Assembly: GCA_021811745.1 (NCBI GenBank) | Contig: JAJZNH010000832.1 | Coordinates: forward strand, 1 to 9,355 | Direction: 5' to 3' | DNA: 9,355 nucleotides | Origin: Acidobacteriota bacterium | GTDB taxonomy: Bacteria; Acidobacteriota; Terriglobia; Terriglobales; Acidobacteriaceae | Shown here: one piece after another, positions 1-5,766 of the stretch | Layout of the letters: the number at the start of each line of letters is the position of its first letter | Position numbering within the stretch: position 1 is the first letter of the stretch | Notes under the pieces: generated by a model | Databases searched by the model: none | Seen by the model: only the letters and a program-made list of their open reading frames with translations | What the model was told of the DNA's origin: nothing | Position numbers and translations under genes: made by a program

Positions 1-142
1 TGTCCGCTTCGGCCATCTTCTGGATGCGGGCGAATGGGTGGAGTATGATGGGCGGCGCCTTACGGTTACCGAGATGGACGGGCGGCGCATTGCCAAAGTG
101 CGCGTGGAGGCGGCCGCGGGTTCGGTGAAAAAAGATGTGTAG
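1..142 (+). CDS. C-terminal fragment of HlyC/CorC-family (CBS-pair, transporter-associated domain) protein
   Basis: Only the last 46 codons are in the window, read in the frame beginning at base 2 and ending at TAG 140-142. The visible peptide contains G-E-W-V-E-Y-D-G followed by T-V-T-E-M-D-G-R-R-I-A-K-V-R-V-E. This is the typical end of the CorC_HlyC transporter-associated domain, where a Gly-rich turn, an aromatic strand and a 'DGRRI..VRV' strand close the protein. Proteins of this family (hemolysin-like, CNNM/CorC relatives) usually carry an N-terminal DUF21 membrane domain, a CBS pair and this domain, and are linked to divalent cation (Mg2+/Co2+) transport at the inner membrane. The membrane and CBS parts lie outside the window, so only the last domain is seen directly. 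It ends with a short charged tail (K-K-D-V). The next gene starts 104 nt downstream in the same direction. Confidence 0.72.
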   Translation, partial: VRFGHLLDAGEWVEYDGRRLTVTEMDGRRIAKVRVEAAAGSVKKDV

Positions 143-246
143 GGGATTCTTTCGGCAGGCTCGCAGGCCGGGGAAGACGCTTACATTGGAAGAAGGCGGT
201 GATTGAGCAGCGCCATTGCCGCGGGACCATCCTGAGGAGAAGTGCG

Positions 247-1980
247 ATGACAGTGGGCAAGAACAAGGGCATGAACAAGAGCCTGACCAACTATGGCGAT
301 GATGAATTTTCGCTTTTTCACCGTAAGGCTTTTATTAAGGCCATGGGCTATTCCGACGATGCGCTTGACCGCCCCATTGTCGGCATTACCAATACGTTCA
401 GTGACTACAATCCCTGCCAGGGCAACGTGCCGGAACTGATTGAAAGCGTGAAGCGCGGCGTGATGCTGGCTGGCGCCCTGCCGATGGCGTTTCCGACGAT
501 CTCGATCCACGAGAGCTTTGCGCATCCGACCTCGATGTTTTTGCGCAACCTTATGGCGATGGACACCGAAGAGATGATCCGCGCGCAGCCGATGGATGCG
601 GTGGTGGTGATCGGCGGCTGCGACAAGACGTTGCCGGCGCAGGTGATGGCGGCGGCCAGCGTGGATCTGCCGACGGTAGTGGTTCCTACGGGACCGATGG
701 TCGTGGGCCATCATCGCGGCGAGGTGCTGGGCGCATGCACGGATTGCCGCCGCTTATGGAGCCAGTTCCGCGCCGGCAGGAAAGACGAGGACGAGATGGC
801 GGTGATCGGCGGCCGCCTGGCGCCGTCAGTGGGCACCTGCATGGTGATGGGCACGGCGAGCACCATGGCCTGCATGCTGGAAGCGATGGGGCTTTCGCTG
901 CCGATGAGCGCGGCGGTGCCAGCGGTCCACGCTGATCGACGCCGCGTGGCTGAGGCCAGCGGCAAACGCGCCGCCGAGATGGCCGTGAGCGGAGAGCCGC
1001 GGCCGAGCCAGCTCATCACCGCGTCATCCGTACGCAACGCCATGGTTGTGATGCAGGCGATTGGCGGGTCGACCAACGGCTTGATTCACCTGATCGCCAT
1101 GGCAGGACGCGCGGGCGTCTCCGTGGATATGGAGGAATTTGACCGGCTGGGACGCGAGGTTCCGGTGCTGGTGAATATGAAGCCCTCGGGTTCGCATTAC
1201 ATGGAGCACTTTCACCACGCGGGCGGCATGCCGGCGCTGATGCGCGAGCTGGCGGATTTTCTCGACCTCAGCGCGCCCTGCGTCGGGGGCGGCACCATCG
1301 GCGACGCGATTGCACGGGCTGAAGTGTCACCCGGGCAGGACGTGATTCGGACCCTGGCCGCGCCGCTGAAGAAGGAAGGCGCGATGGCGGTGCTGCATGG
1401 GAATCTGGCGCCGCGCGGGGCGCTGATCAAGCAATCGGCGGCCTCGCCGGAGCTGATGCGGCACACCGGGCGGGCGGTGGTCTTTGAGTCGGTCGAAGAC
1501 ATGACCGCGCGCATCGATTCGCCGGATCTTGACGTGCGCGCTGACGACATTCTGGTGATGCGCAACGCCGGTCCAAAGGGTGCGCCGGGCATGCCCGAGG
1601 CGGGCTATCTGCCGATTCCGATGAAGCTGGCGAGAGCGGGCGTGAAAGACATGGTGCGCATCTCGGACGCGCGCATGAGCGGCACGGCCTTCGGCACGAT
1701 TGTGCTCCACATTGCGCCGGAAGCGGCGGCCGGCGGCCCGCTGGCCATCGTGCGGAATGGCGACCGGATCGAACTGGACGTGGAGGCGCGCCGCATTGAA
1801 CTGCTGATCGACGAGGCGGAGATGCAAAGGCGACTCACCGCATGGAAGAATTTGCCGTCGCACCGCAAGATGGCGACGCGCGGCTACGCCAGGCTCTATG
1901 AGGAGAGCGTTCTGCAGGCCGATCAGGGCTGCGACTTCGATTTTCTGTTGCGCGAGGGCGCCGCAAAGAAAGGCTCCTGA
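247..1980 (+). CDS. IlvD/Edd-family [2Fe-2S] dehydratase, probably a sugar-acid (aldonate) dehydratase
   Basis: This 577-aa protein is full length for the IlvD/Edd family, whose members dehydrate dihydroxy acids or aldonates to 2-keto acids using an Fe-S cluster and Mg2+. Cluster-ligand cysteines are visible at C57 (Y-N-P-C-Q-G-N), C125 (G-G-C-D-K-T) and C198 (G-T-C-M-V-M-G-T-A-S-T-M). D126-K127 are the usual metal-site residues. S478 in M-S-G-T-A-F-G-T matches the proposed catalytic serine of the family. Its motifs (R-N-L-M-A-M-D-T-E-E, A-I-G-G-S-T-N, P-S-G-S-H-Y-M-E) resemble arabonate/xylonate-type dehydratases rather than branched-chain IlvD; this is my inference from remembered family motifs. 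An in-frame GTG at 199 would add 16 residues, but the ATG at 247 has a GAGGAGA Shine-Dalgarno at 234-240 and begins just before the conserved region, so I chose it. No sugar transport or aldolase gene is adjacent. Databases may label it dihydroxy-acid dehydratase; the substrate is not determined by the sequence. Confidence 0.9.
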   Translation: MTVGKNKGMNKSLTNYGDDEFSLFHRKAFIKAMGYSDDALDRPIVGITNTFSDYNPCQGNVPELIESVKRGVMLAGALPMAFPTISIHESFAHPTSMFLRNLMAMDTEEMIRAQPMDAVVVIGGCDKTLPAQVMAAASVDLPTVVVPTGPMVVGHHRGEVLGACTDCRRLWSQFRAGRKDEDEMAVIGGRLAPSVGTCMVMGTASTMACMLEAMGLSLPMSAAVPAVHADRRRVAEASGKRAAEMAVSGEPRPSQLITASSVRNAMVVMQAIGGSTNGLIHLIAMAGRAGVSVDMEEFDRLGREVPVLVNMKPSGSHYMEHFHHAGGMPALMRELADFLDLSAPCVGGGTIGDAIARAEVSPGQDVIRTLAAPLKKEGAMAVLHGNLAPRGALIKQSAASPELMRHTGRAVVFESVEDMTARIDSPDLDVRADDILVMRNAGPKGAPGMPEAGYLPIPMKLARAGVKDMVRISDARMSGTAFGTIVLHIAPEAAAGGPLAIVRNGDRIELDVEARRIELLIDEAEMQRRLTAWKNLPSHRKMATRGYARLYEESVLQADQGCDFDFLLREGAAKKGS

Positions 1981-2301
1981 ACGCAAACGGAATGGGCTGG
2001 GCTGGATCATTCCGATGGGGGTTCATGGAGAAGCTAGTGTGGTCCGCCACAAATTTGCGACATTACCCGATGGACATTGGAGTAAAACGCGGCAGGAGCT
2101 GAAGCCCTAATTCTCAAGATTTCGGCTTTCCGGAACGACTAAAGTCATGCCCGGCTGCAACGCATAAGAGCCAGGATTTAAGGTAGCCTACGCTGGATCT
2201 CCCGCAAGGGGGCAGCTTGCACTTCCGGCGCATCGGTGCTTCAATTTTCCTTTGAAAGGCCGGTGCAGGAAAGCGCCGGCCGCGCACGCATGGGAGGCGA
2301 C
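1981..2301. other. Non-coding gap between dehydratase and DUF190 operon
   Basis: About 320 nt with no convincing gene. It holds three small potential hairpins: a 7-bp stem CGGAATG/CATTCCG (1988-1994 with 2008-2014) just after the dehydratase stop; a short bulged hairpin around 2094-2108 (AGG-a-GC, TGAA loop, GCCCT); and a 5-bp stem closed by a GCAA tetraloop (2199-2212). None has a following T-run, so none is a standard rho-independent terminator. I see no convincing sigma-70 promoter and no fluoride-riboswitch consensus upstream of the DUF190 genes. An open frame starting at 2236 continues into the next gene, but it has no ribosome binding site and no DUF190 similarity before residue 30. Confidence 0.5.
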
Positions 2302-3057
2302 ATGTTGCACGCAGGCAAAGCGATCAAGGTGTCCATCTACCTGAACGAGGGAGCAACCCGCCACGGCATTCCCGTCTATTCCAGCATTCTCGACTTCCTC
2401 TTTTATCGCGGCATCGCCGGCGCCACCGTCTTCAGAGGTGTGGCTGGCTTCGGCGCCGACCACCACATGCACTCCCTGAGCTCCGTTGAAATCTCCGATC
2501 GTCTGCCGATCAAGATCGAATTCGTAGAAACGCGGGAGAAGATTGACGCAATCCTCGGCAAGCTGGAGGAACTGGCCGGCACAGGGATGATCGAGTTACA
2601 GGAAACCACCGTCGCCAAACCCACCCAGCTTTCCAAACCCGCCAAAGCGCCCGAGGCGGCGCTTGCTCATCGCAAGATCGAGGGCAAGGCCAGGATCATG
2701 CGCATCTACATCAGCGAAGAGGATCGGTGGAAAGATAGGCCGCTGCACGAAGCACTGGTGATGGCCATGCGCGCCAACGATCTGGCCGGAGTGACGGTCT
2801 TTCGCGGCATTCTGGGCTACGGCGCGCACCGGCGCATGCACAAGGACAAGCCGCTCGTCGCCTCGCACCATGGCTCCATCATGCTTTGCGCCATTGACAC
2901 CGAAGAAAAGCTGCGCGCTTTTCTGCCTCTCGTCGATCAGATGGTTGAGGAAGGATTAGTGGTTTTCTCTGACGTGGACATCATTAAATACGCTTACCGG
3001 GCGCCCGATGTTGAAGCAGGCACGGCCACGGCCGAAACCGGCAGCGTATCCAAATAG
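2302..3057 (+). CDS. Tandem DUF190 protein (two PII-like domains)
   Basis: A 251-aa protein made of two DUF190 units joined by a Pro/Ala/Lys-rich linker (about residues 105-130). Unit 1 (about 7-103) has I-Y-L-N-E-G, then R-G-I-A-G-A-T-V-F-R-G-V-A-G-F-G-A (36-52). Unit 2 (about 131-238) has R-I-Y-I-S-E-E-D-R-W, R-P-L-H-E-A-L-V, V-F-R-G-I-L-G-Y-G-A and a C-terminal E-E-G-L-V. The 'RG..G.G' core and the closing 'D-I-I-K-Y' are the family signature. DUF190 proteins adopt a PII/CutA-like ferredoxin fold; their ligand and role are unknown, although they are often found beside the fluoride channel gene crcB. No crcB is in this window. Upstream in-frame ATGs exist at 2236 and 2290, but the ATG at 2302 is preceded by GGGAGGCG at a good distance and starts right before the domain. 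Unit 1 lacks the E-D-R-W-x-x-x-P-L-H-E motif of the other units and may have a different ligand site. The protein is soluble, with no signal peptide or membrane segment. Confidence 0.85.
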   Translation: MLHAGKAIKVSIYLNEGATRHGIPVYSSILDFLFYRGIAGATVFRGVAGFGADHHMHSLSSVEISDRLPIKIEFVETREKIDAILGKLEELAGTGMIELQETTVAKPTQLSKPAKAPEAALAHRKIEGKARIMRIYISEEDRWKDRPLHEALVMAMRANDLAGVTVFRGILGYGAHRRMHKDKPLVASHHGSIMLCAIDTEEKLRAFLPLVDQMVEEGLVVFSDVDIIKYAYRAPDVEAGTATAETGSVSK

Positions 3058-3059
3058 AT

Positions 3060-3065
3060 GGAGGC
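3060..3065 (+). promoter_or_regulatory. Ribosome binding site of second DUF190 gene
   Basis: TGGAGGCG lies in the 14-nt gap between the TAG ending the tandem DUF190 gene and the ATG at 3072, with about 7 nt spacing. It supports that start and a single transcript for both genes. Confidence 0.7.
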
Positions 3066-3071
3066 GATGCC

Positions 3072-3410
3072 ATGAAGCAGGAATTTCCCGCACGCATGTT
3101 GCGCATCCATTTTGGCGAAGACGACAGATGGCAGGGCAAGCCGCTGCATGAAGTCATTCTGGCAAAATGCCTCGAACTGGGCATCGCGGAAGCGATCGTC
3201 TATCGTGGCATTGAAGGCTTCGGCACCGCCAGCCGCATCCGTCACGCCAGCCATTGGCGGCTCAGCAAGGACGCGCCCATCCAGGTGAGCATCATCGACA
3301 CCGAAGCGCGGATTGCCAGGTTGATTCCCTTCCTCGACACCGTGGTCGAGGAAGGTCTGGTAGCCGCCTCGACCGTAGATGTCATCCGCTACTCGCGCGT
3401 TTCGGGTTAA
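3072..3410 (+). CDS. Single-domain DUF190 protein
   Basis: A 112-aa protein that is entirely one DUF190 unit, matching the usual single-domain length of about 100-115 residues. Visible motifs are R-I-H-F-G-E-D-D-R-W near residue 10, K-P-L-H-E-V-I, then Y-R-G-I-E-G-F-G-T, a 'SKDAPIQVSIIDTE' strand-turn and the closing V-E-E-G-L-V and D-V-I-R-Y. It follows the tandem DUF190 gene after only 14 nt with its own ribosome binding site, so the two are almost certainly cotranscribed. It resembles unit 2 of the upstream gene more than unit 1, which suggests duplication. By analogy with PII-like proteins the products could form homo- or hetero-trimers that sense a small molecule or ion; that is inference. 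The function of DUF190 is not established. No membrane transporter that could be a partner is directly adjacent. Confidence 0.87.
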   Translation: MKQEFPARMLRIHFGEDDRWQGKPLHEVILAKCLELGIAEAIVYRGIEGFGTASRIRHASHWRLSKDAPIQVSIIDTEARIARLIPFLDTVVEEGLVAASTVDVIRYSRVSG

Positions 3411-3419
3411 GGGGCCGCG

Positions 3420-3463
3420 GAAAAATGCCTCATTTCGGGGGGGATTTCCGAAATGCATTTTTC
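3420..3463 (+). terminator. Bulged inverted repeat after DUF190 operon, possible terminator or REP-like element
   Basis: Ten nt after the DUF190 stop, the left arm GAAAAATGC-ctc-ATTTCGG (3420-3438) pairs with CCGAAATGCATTTTTC (3448-3463). This gives 16 base pairs with one 3-nt bulge (3429-3431) and a 9-nt loop. The descending arm ends in ATTTTTC, so it could end transcription of the DUF190 operon, although the T-run lies inside the stem and is interrupted. It may equally be a dispersed palindromic repeat. Confidence 0.45.
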
Positions 3464-3477
3464 AGGACCAGACAGGA

Positions 3478-3511
3478 TGCGGAAAACCCGACGCGAGCAG
3501 AGTTTTCCGCA
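3478..3511. repeat. Second inverted repeat (10-bp perfect arms)
   Basis: TGCGGAAAAC at 3478-3487 pairs perfectly with GTTTTCCGCA at 3502-3511 around a 14-nt loop. It follows the previous hairpin by 14 nt. The right arm TTTTCCGC (3503-3510) can also pair with GCGGAAAA at 3417-3424 at the base of the first hairpin, so the two structures share sequence and may be one composite element. Confidence 0.5.
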
Positions 3512-3653
3512 GCCCGTTTATTCGCTTGTGCAGCTCGGCAATTGCCTTAGCCCGATGACAGAACGGCCGCCTGGGTTGCCGCATCAAGAGAATACCCTTC
3601 CGTGCCACAATGAAGGACCATTCGAAATCGCCAACAGCCTCTTCCCCACCCCC

Positions 3654-3665
3654 GATGCCGGCATC
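3654..3665. repeat. Perfect 12-bp palindrome
   Basis: GATGCCGGCATC is its own reverse complement. It is nested within GCCTC (3637-3641) and GAGGC (3667-3671), which are also complementary. It may be a protein-binding operator or part of a repeat element; the sequence alone does not say which. Confidence 0.3.
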
Positions 3666-3889
3666 AGAGGCCGCGTTGCCTGTCTTTTGGGCAGTTGTGT
3701 AGAGCAACATTTTCGCCGCGTTGGTGTCAAAAATACAGGAGTGCAAGTGAGCATGCGGAAGCAATGAGGATCAATGCTTAAAAGTAAACCCTTCGCTGCG
3801 CGTGCCACATTTGCATCAAAAAAATGCTGTTCATGACCTGCCTTGGCGCATAATGGACGAGAGTCCAGAAATTTCACCAAAGAGGTCCG

Positions 3890-4969
3890 ATGCTTTTGCT
3901 GCGCAAAACACGCATCGATGCATTTACTTTCTTTGTTATGGCGCTCCTTGGGCTGATCTGCCCCCTTTGCCACGCGCAGGCGGCCCTGCTCATGGAAGAG
4001 CCTTACGGCTTTTTTGGCGCCTTAAATCCCACCGGACACAATGCCCTCTATTTTGAAAACATCTGCGCCGAGACGCCGGTAAAACTACGCCATTGCCATC
4101 CGGGGGAGCTGGGCTCAGTCATCTCACGCTATCAGGGGATTAATGGCTACGACTGGATCGCAATTCCGCTGATCCCCTATCTCTATTCGGTGGAACATGC
4201 CTCCGATGTGCCTGATCATGTGGACCACGAGATGGTAAGGCGGATGCGCAACCGCTATCGCGAGACTCATCTCGAAGCCCTTGGTCCGCACTTGTCTCCG
4301 GGCAACCTGGTGCGCGGAGGGTGGACGGAACTGATCGGCGCTTCCTATGAGCGGCGCATCTATGCCTTTCGCTTCAACACCACTCCCGCGCAGGATGATG
4401 CCATCATTGAGCGATTGAACTCCGCGCCGAATCGCTCGCACTTTCACCTGCTCTTCAATAACTGCGCAGATTTCGCACGCGTCATCCTCAATATCTGTTT
4501 CCCGCGCACGTTCGGGCGCAGCATCTTTCCCGACGCCGGCGTGACCACGCCGAAGCAAATCGCATATAAGCTGGTGCGCTATGCGCGCAAGCACCCCGAA
4601 ATCCACCTGACGGTCTTTGAGATTTCGCAGATACCCGGTTACCGGCACAACAGCCATTCCAACAAGAACATCTCCGAGTCGTTCGTCACGACGGCCTACG
4701 CTGTTCCGATTACCCTGGTGAATCCCTACGTATTCGGCGGGATGTGCGTGGACTACCTGGCGCGTGGACGCCATCATTTACTTCCCAAAGATCCCCCGAT
4801 CCTGGAGCCCGGCAATCTTTCGGCATTGACAGCCCCCCCGGCAGACGAGGAAAATCCCCGCAGCGCGGGGCTCCAGGTCCCCGGCGCTGCCACCGGTGAC
4901 TCTGCGGATTCAGAGACCACGGCGCCCTATCATCCCGGCCTGGAAGAAATCACGGCTACGCATGAGTGA
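3890..4969 (+). CDS. Secreted protein with His...Asn-Asn-Cys motif, putative permuted NlpC/P60-like fold
   Basis: A 359-aa protein of unknown function. The N-terminus is a signal peptide: basic R-K-T-R, hydrophobic core about 12-27, and likely cleavage after H-A-Q-A near residue 31. There is no good lipobox. The mature part begins with a conserved-looking P-T-G-H-N-A-L-Y-F containing H50. It later shows H-L-L-F-N-N-C-A-D-F-A-R with C192, then D-A-G-V-T-T-P-K-Q-I-A-Y. A His before an N-C-containing helix is the order seen in permuted papain-like proteins (LRAT, YiiX, Lnb/DUF4105-type), so a periplasmic peptidase or acyltransferase is plausible, but this is inference. The last 60 or so residues (from about 300) are Pro/Ala/Glu-rich and probably disordered. 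The start ATG has AAGAGG at 3880-3885. The gene overlaps the next by 8 nt, indicating translational coupling. I recall similar proteins from Acidobacteriota but cannot name a formal family. Confidence 0.75.
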   Translation: MLLLRKTRIDAFTFFVMALLGLICPLCHAQAALLMEEPYGFFGALNPTGHNALYFENICAETPVKLRHCHPGELGSVISRYQGINGYDWIAIPLIPYLYSVEHASDVPDHVDHEMVRRMRNRYRETHLEALGPHLSPGNLVRGGWTELIGASYERRIYAFRFNTTPAQDDAIIERLNSAPNRSHFHLLFNNCADFARVILNICFPRTFGRSIFPDAGVTTPKQIAYKLVRYARKHPEIHLTVFEISQIPGYRHNSHSNKNISESFVTTAYAVPITLVNPYVFGGMCVDYLARGRHHLLPKDPPILEPGNLSALTAPPADEENPRSAGLQVPGAATGDSADSETTAPYHPGLEEITATHE

Positions 4970-5399
4970 ATCAGTTCCGCAGAACCTGAAAAACCACGCA
5001 CGGCTCGATCCGCCGTTCCATGTGGTCCTCTTTCTTGTTCTGGTCGTCAATCTCGTCGTCTCCATCGTTTACGTGGTACACCATCCGTGCTTTTACTCGG
5101 CATGGCTGGTGGTCCTGTCGCTCGCTGTCTTCATCTTGGTTTTAAGGGTGCGCCAGTACCCGCTCAAGGTGCAGGACCGCGTAATCCGCCTCGAAGAACG
5201 TCTCCGCCTGCAGGCGCTGGCGCCGGAGGAGTGGCACGCGCAAATCTATCGCCTGACCGAGGATCAGTTGATCGGGCTGCGCTTTGCCGCTGACGACGAA
5301 GTCGTGGAGCTTGCCAAGCATGCCCTCGAAGACAATCTGAACCGCAAGCAGATCAAGGAGCGCATCAAAGACTGGCGCGCCGATACGTGGCGCGTCTGA
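4962..5399 (+). CDS. DUF6526-like two-TM membrane protein
   Basis: A 145-aa protein. It starts N-terminally with K-N-H-A-R-L-D-P-P-F-H (10-20), followed by two membrane helices (about 20-39 and 46-63). A basic amphipathic segment comes next, containing V-Q-D-R-V-I-R-L-E-E-R-L-R-L (70-83), then L-T-E-D-Q-L-I-G-L-R-F-A and a C-terminal R-K-Q-I-K-E-R-I-K-D-W-R-x-D-x-W-R-V. These blocks match the DUF6526 family as I know it; its function is unknown. The soluble C-terminal half looks helical and likely faces the cytoplasm. The open frame extends upstream to 4896, but the ATG at 4962 sits at the conserved N-terminus and overlaps the TGA of the secreted-protein gene (ATGAGTGA), so I chose it. The Shine-Dalgarno is weak (GGAAGAA about 13 nt away), consistent with re-initiation by ribosomes finishing the upstream gene. 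A joint envelope role for the pair is possible but unproven. Confidence 0.8.
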   Translation: MSESVPQNLKNHARLDPPFHVVLFLVLVVNLVVSIVYVVHHPCFYSAWLVVLSLAVFILVLRVRQYPLKVQDRVIRLEERLRLQALAPEEWHAQIYRLTEDQLIGLRFAADDEVVELAKHALEDNLNRKQIKERIKDWRADTWRV

Positions 5400-5502
5400 G
5401 TGAGCGGCGCTGCTGTCCGTTCCGGGCGCAACCGCAGGACTATCCTGGCGGCACGGCCGGATCGGAACTACGGCAGGACATCTTCAGGCGATTCCGGGCA
5501 TT

Positions 5503-5531
5503 TTCGCTGTTGGCGGTGAACTTGTTATACT
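5503..5531 (+). promoter_or_regulatory. Probable extended -10 promoter for the cox operon
   Basis: TGTTATACT at 5523-5531 is an extended -10 (TGnTATACT, one mismatch to TATAAT). The -35 position with a 17-nt spacer is TTCGCT, a poor match, as is common when an extended -10 is present. Transcription from here would leave a leader of about 230 nt before subunit II. The assignment rests on sequence match only. Confidence 0.45.
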
Positions 5532-5614
5532 CAAACTGGCCGCAGCGTTCAGCCGCGTTCCCCACGGGTTTCAGTACGACAATACACCGAGTGGTTTCTC
5601 CGCCAGACCGCGTA

Positions 5615-5653
5615 GAGTTGCGGCTTGGCAGAAATTCCGCCCAGCCGCAACTC
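5615..5653 (+). promoter_or_regulatory. Stable hairpin in the cox operon leader
   Basis: GAGTTGCGGCT (5615-5625) pairs perfectly with AGCCGCAACTC (5643-5653). Skipping T5626, two more G-C pairs extend the stem (5627-5628 with 5641-5642) and leave a 12-nt loop. No T-run follows, so it is not a classical terminator. It may stabilise the transcript, be an attenuator component or be a regulator site. Confidence 0.45.
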
Positions 5654-5766
5654 AGCTGGCAGCTTGGCGCCAAATGTCGGGCTTGATGAACGCTGCACAT
5701 CTTTTCAACCCGTCAACCCAACACCCGGCGTGGCAAGTCCACTGTTAGAACCCACAGGAGAGCCTG

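Larger units (their letters stand above)
3411..3889. other. 479-nt gene-free region with inverted repeats and palindromes
   Basis: This stretch separates the DUF190 operon from the secreted-protein gene. It contains two consecutive hairpin-forming repeats (3420-3463 and 3478-3511), the 10-bp palindrome GGCAATTGCC (3537-3546), the 12-bp palindrome GATGCCGGCATC (3654-3665) and an AT-richer end near 3770-3880. Open frames of about 100 codons exist on both strands (3453-3767 on +, 3462-3764 on -), but they have no ribosome binding site, no recognisable domain and run through the hairpins, so I do not call them genes. An AT-rich segment with a CATAAT hexamer at 3849-3854 could be a -10 element for the next gene, but no acceptable -35 is found. 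Confidence 0.55.
5400..5766. other. Regulatory gap upstream of the cytochrome oxidase operon
   Basis: About 367 nt without a convincing gene. It contains a likely promoter at about 5503-5531 and a strong hairpin at 5615-5653, followed by roughly 100 nt of leader before the ribosome binding site (AGGAG near 5756-5760). The short open frames here (5387-5686 on +, 5440-5700 on -) lack ribosome binding sites and recognisable motifs. Confidence 0.5.

Noticed and set aside
199..246. An upstream GTG start for the dehydratase adding 16 residues
   Set aside because: The added residues lack family similarity and the ATG at 247 has a good Shine-Dalgarno.
1327..2010. A 227-codon - strand frame opposite the dehydratase
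   Set aside because: It is Arg/His-rich without recognisable motifs and is antisense to the clear Fe-S dehydratase.
1988..2014. A hairpin after the dehydratase stop as a terminator
   Set aside because: The stem is only 7 bp with a 13-nt loop and no T-run follows, so it is mentioned in the gap entry but not called.
2111..2301. A possible fluoride riboswitch before the DUF190 genes
   Set aside because: DUF190 genes often accompany crcB, so I looked for the fluoride riboswitch core, but the conserved sequence blocks are not present.
3462..3764. A 100-codon - strand frame and a 104-codon + strand frame (3453-3767) in the gap
   Set aside because: Neither has a ribosome binding site or recognisable family, and both run through inverted repeats. 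A decayed gene cannot be excluded, so the region is kept as a finding instead.
4124..4777. A 217-codon - strand frame opposite the secreted protein
   Set aside because: The + strand frame has a signal peptide, a Shine-Dalgarno and coupling to the next gene, while the antisense product shows no domain.
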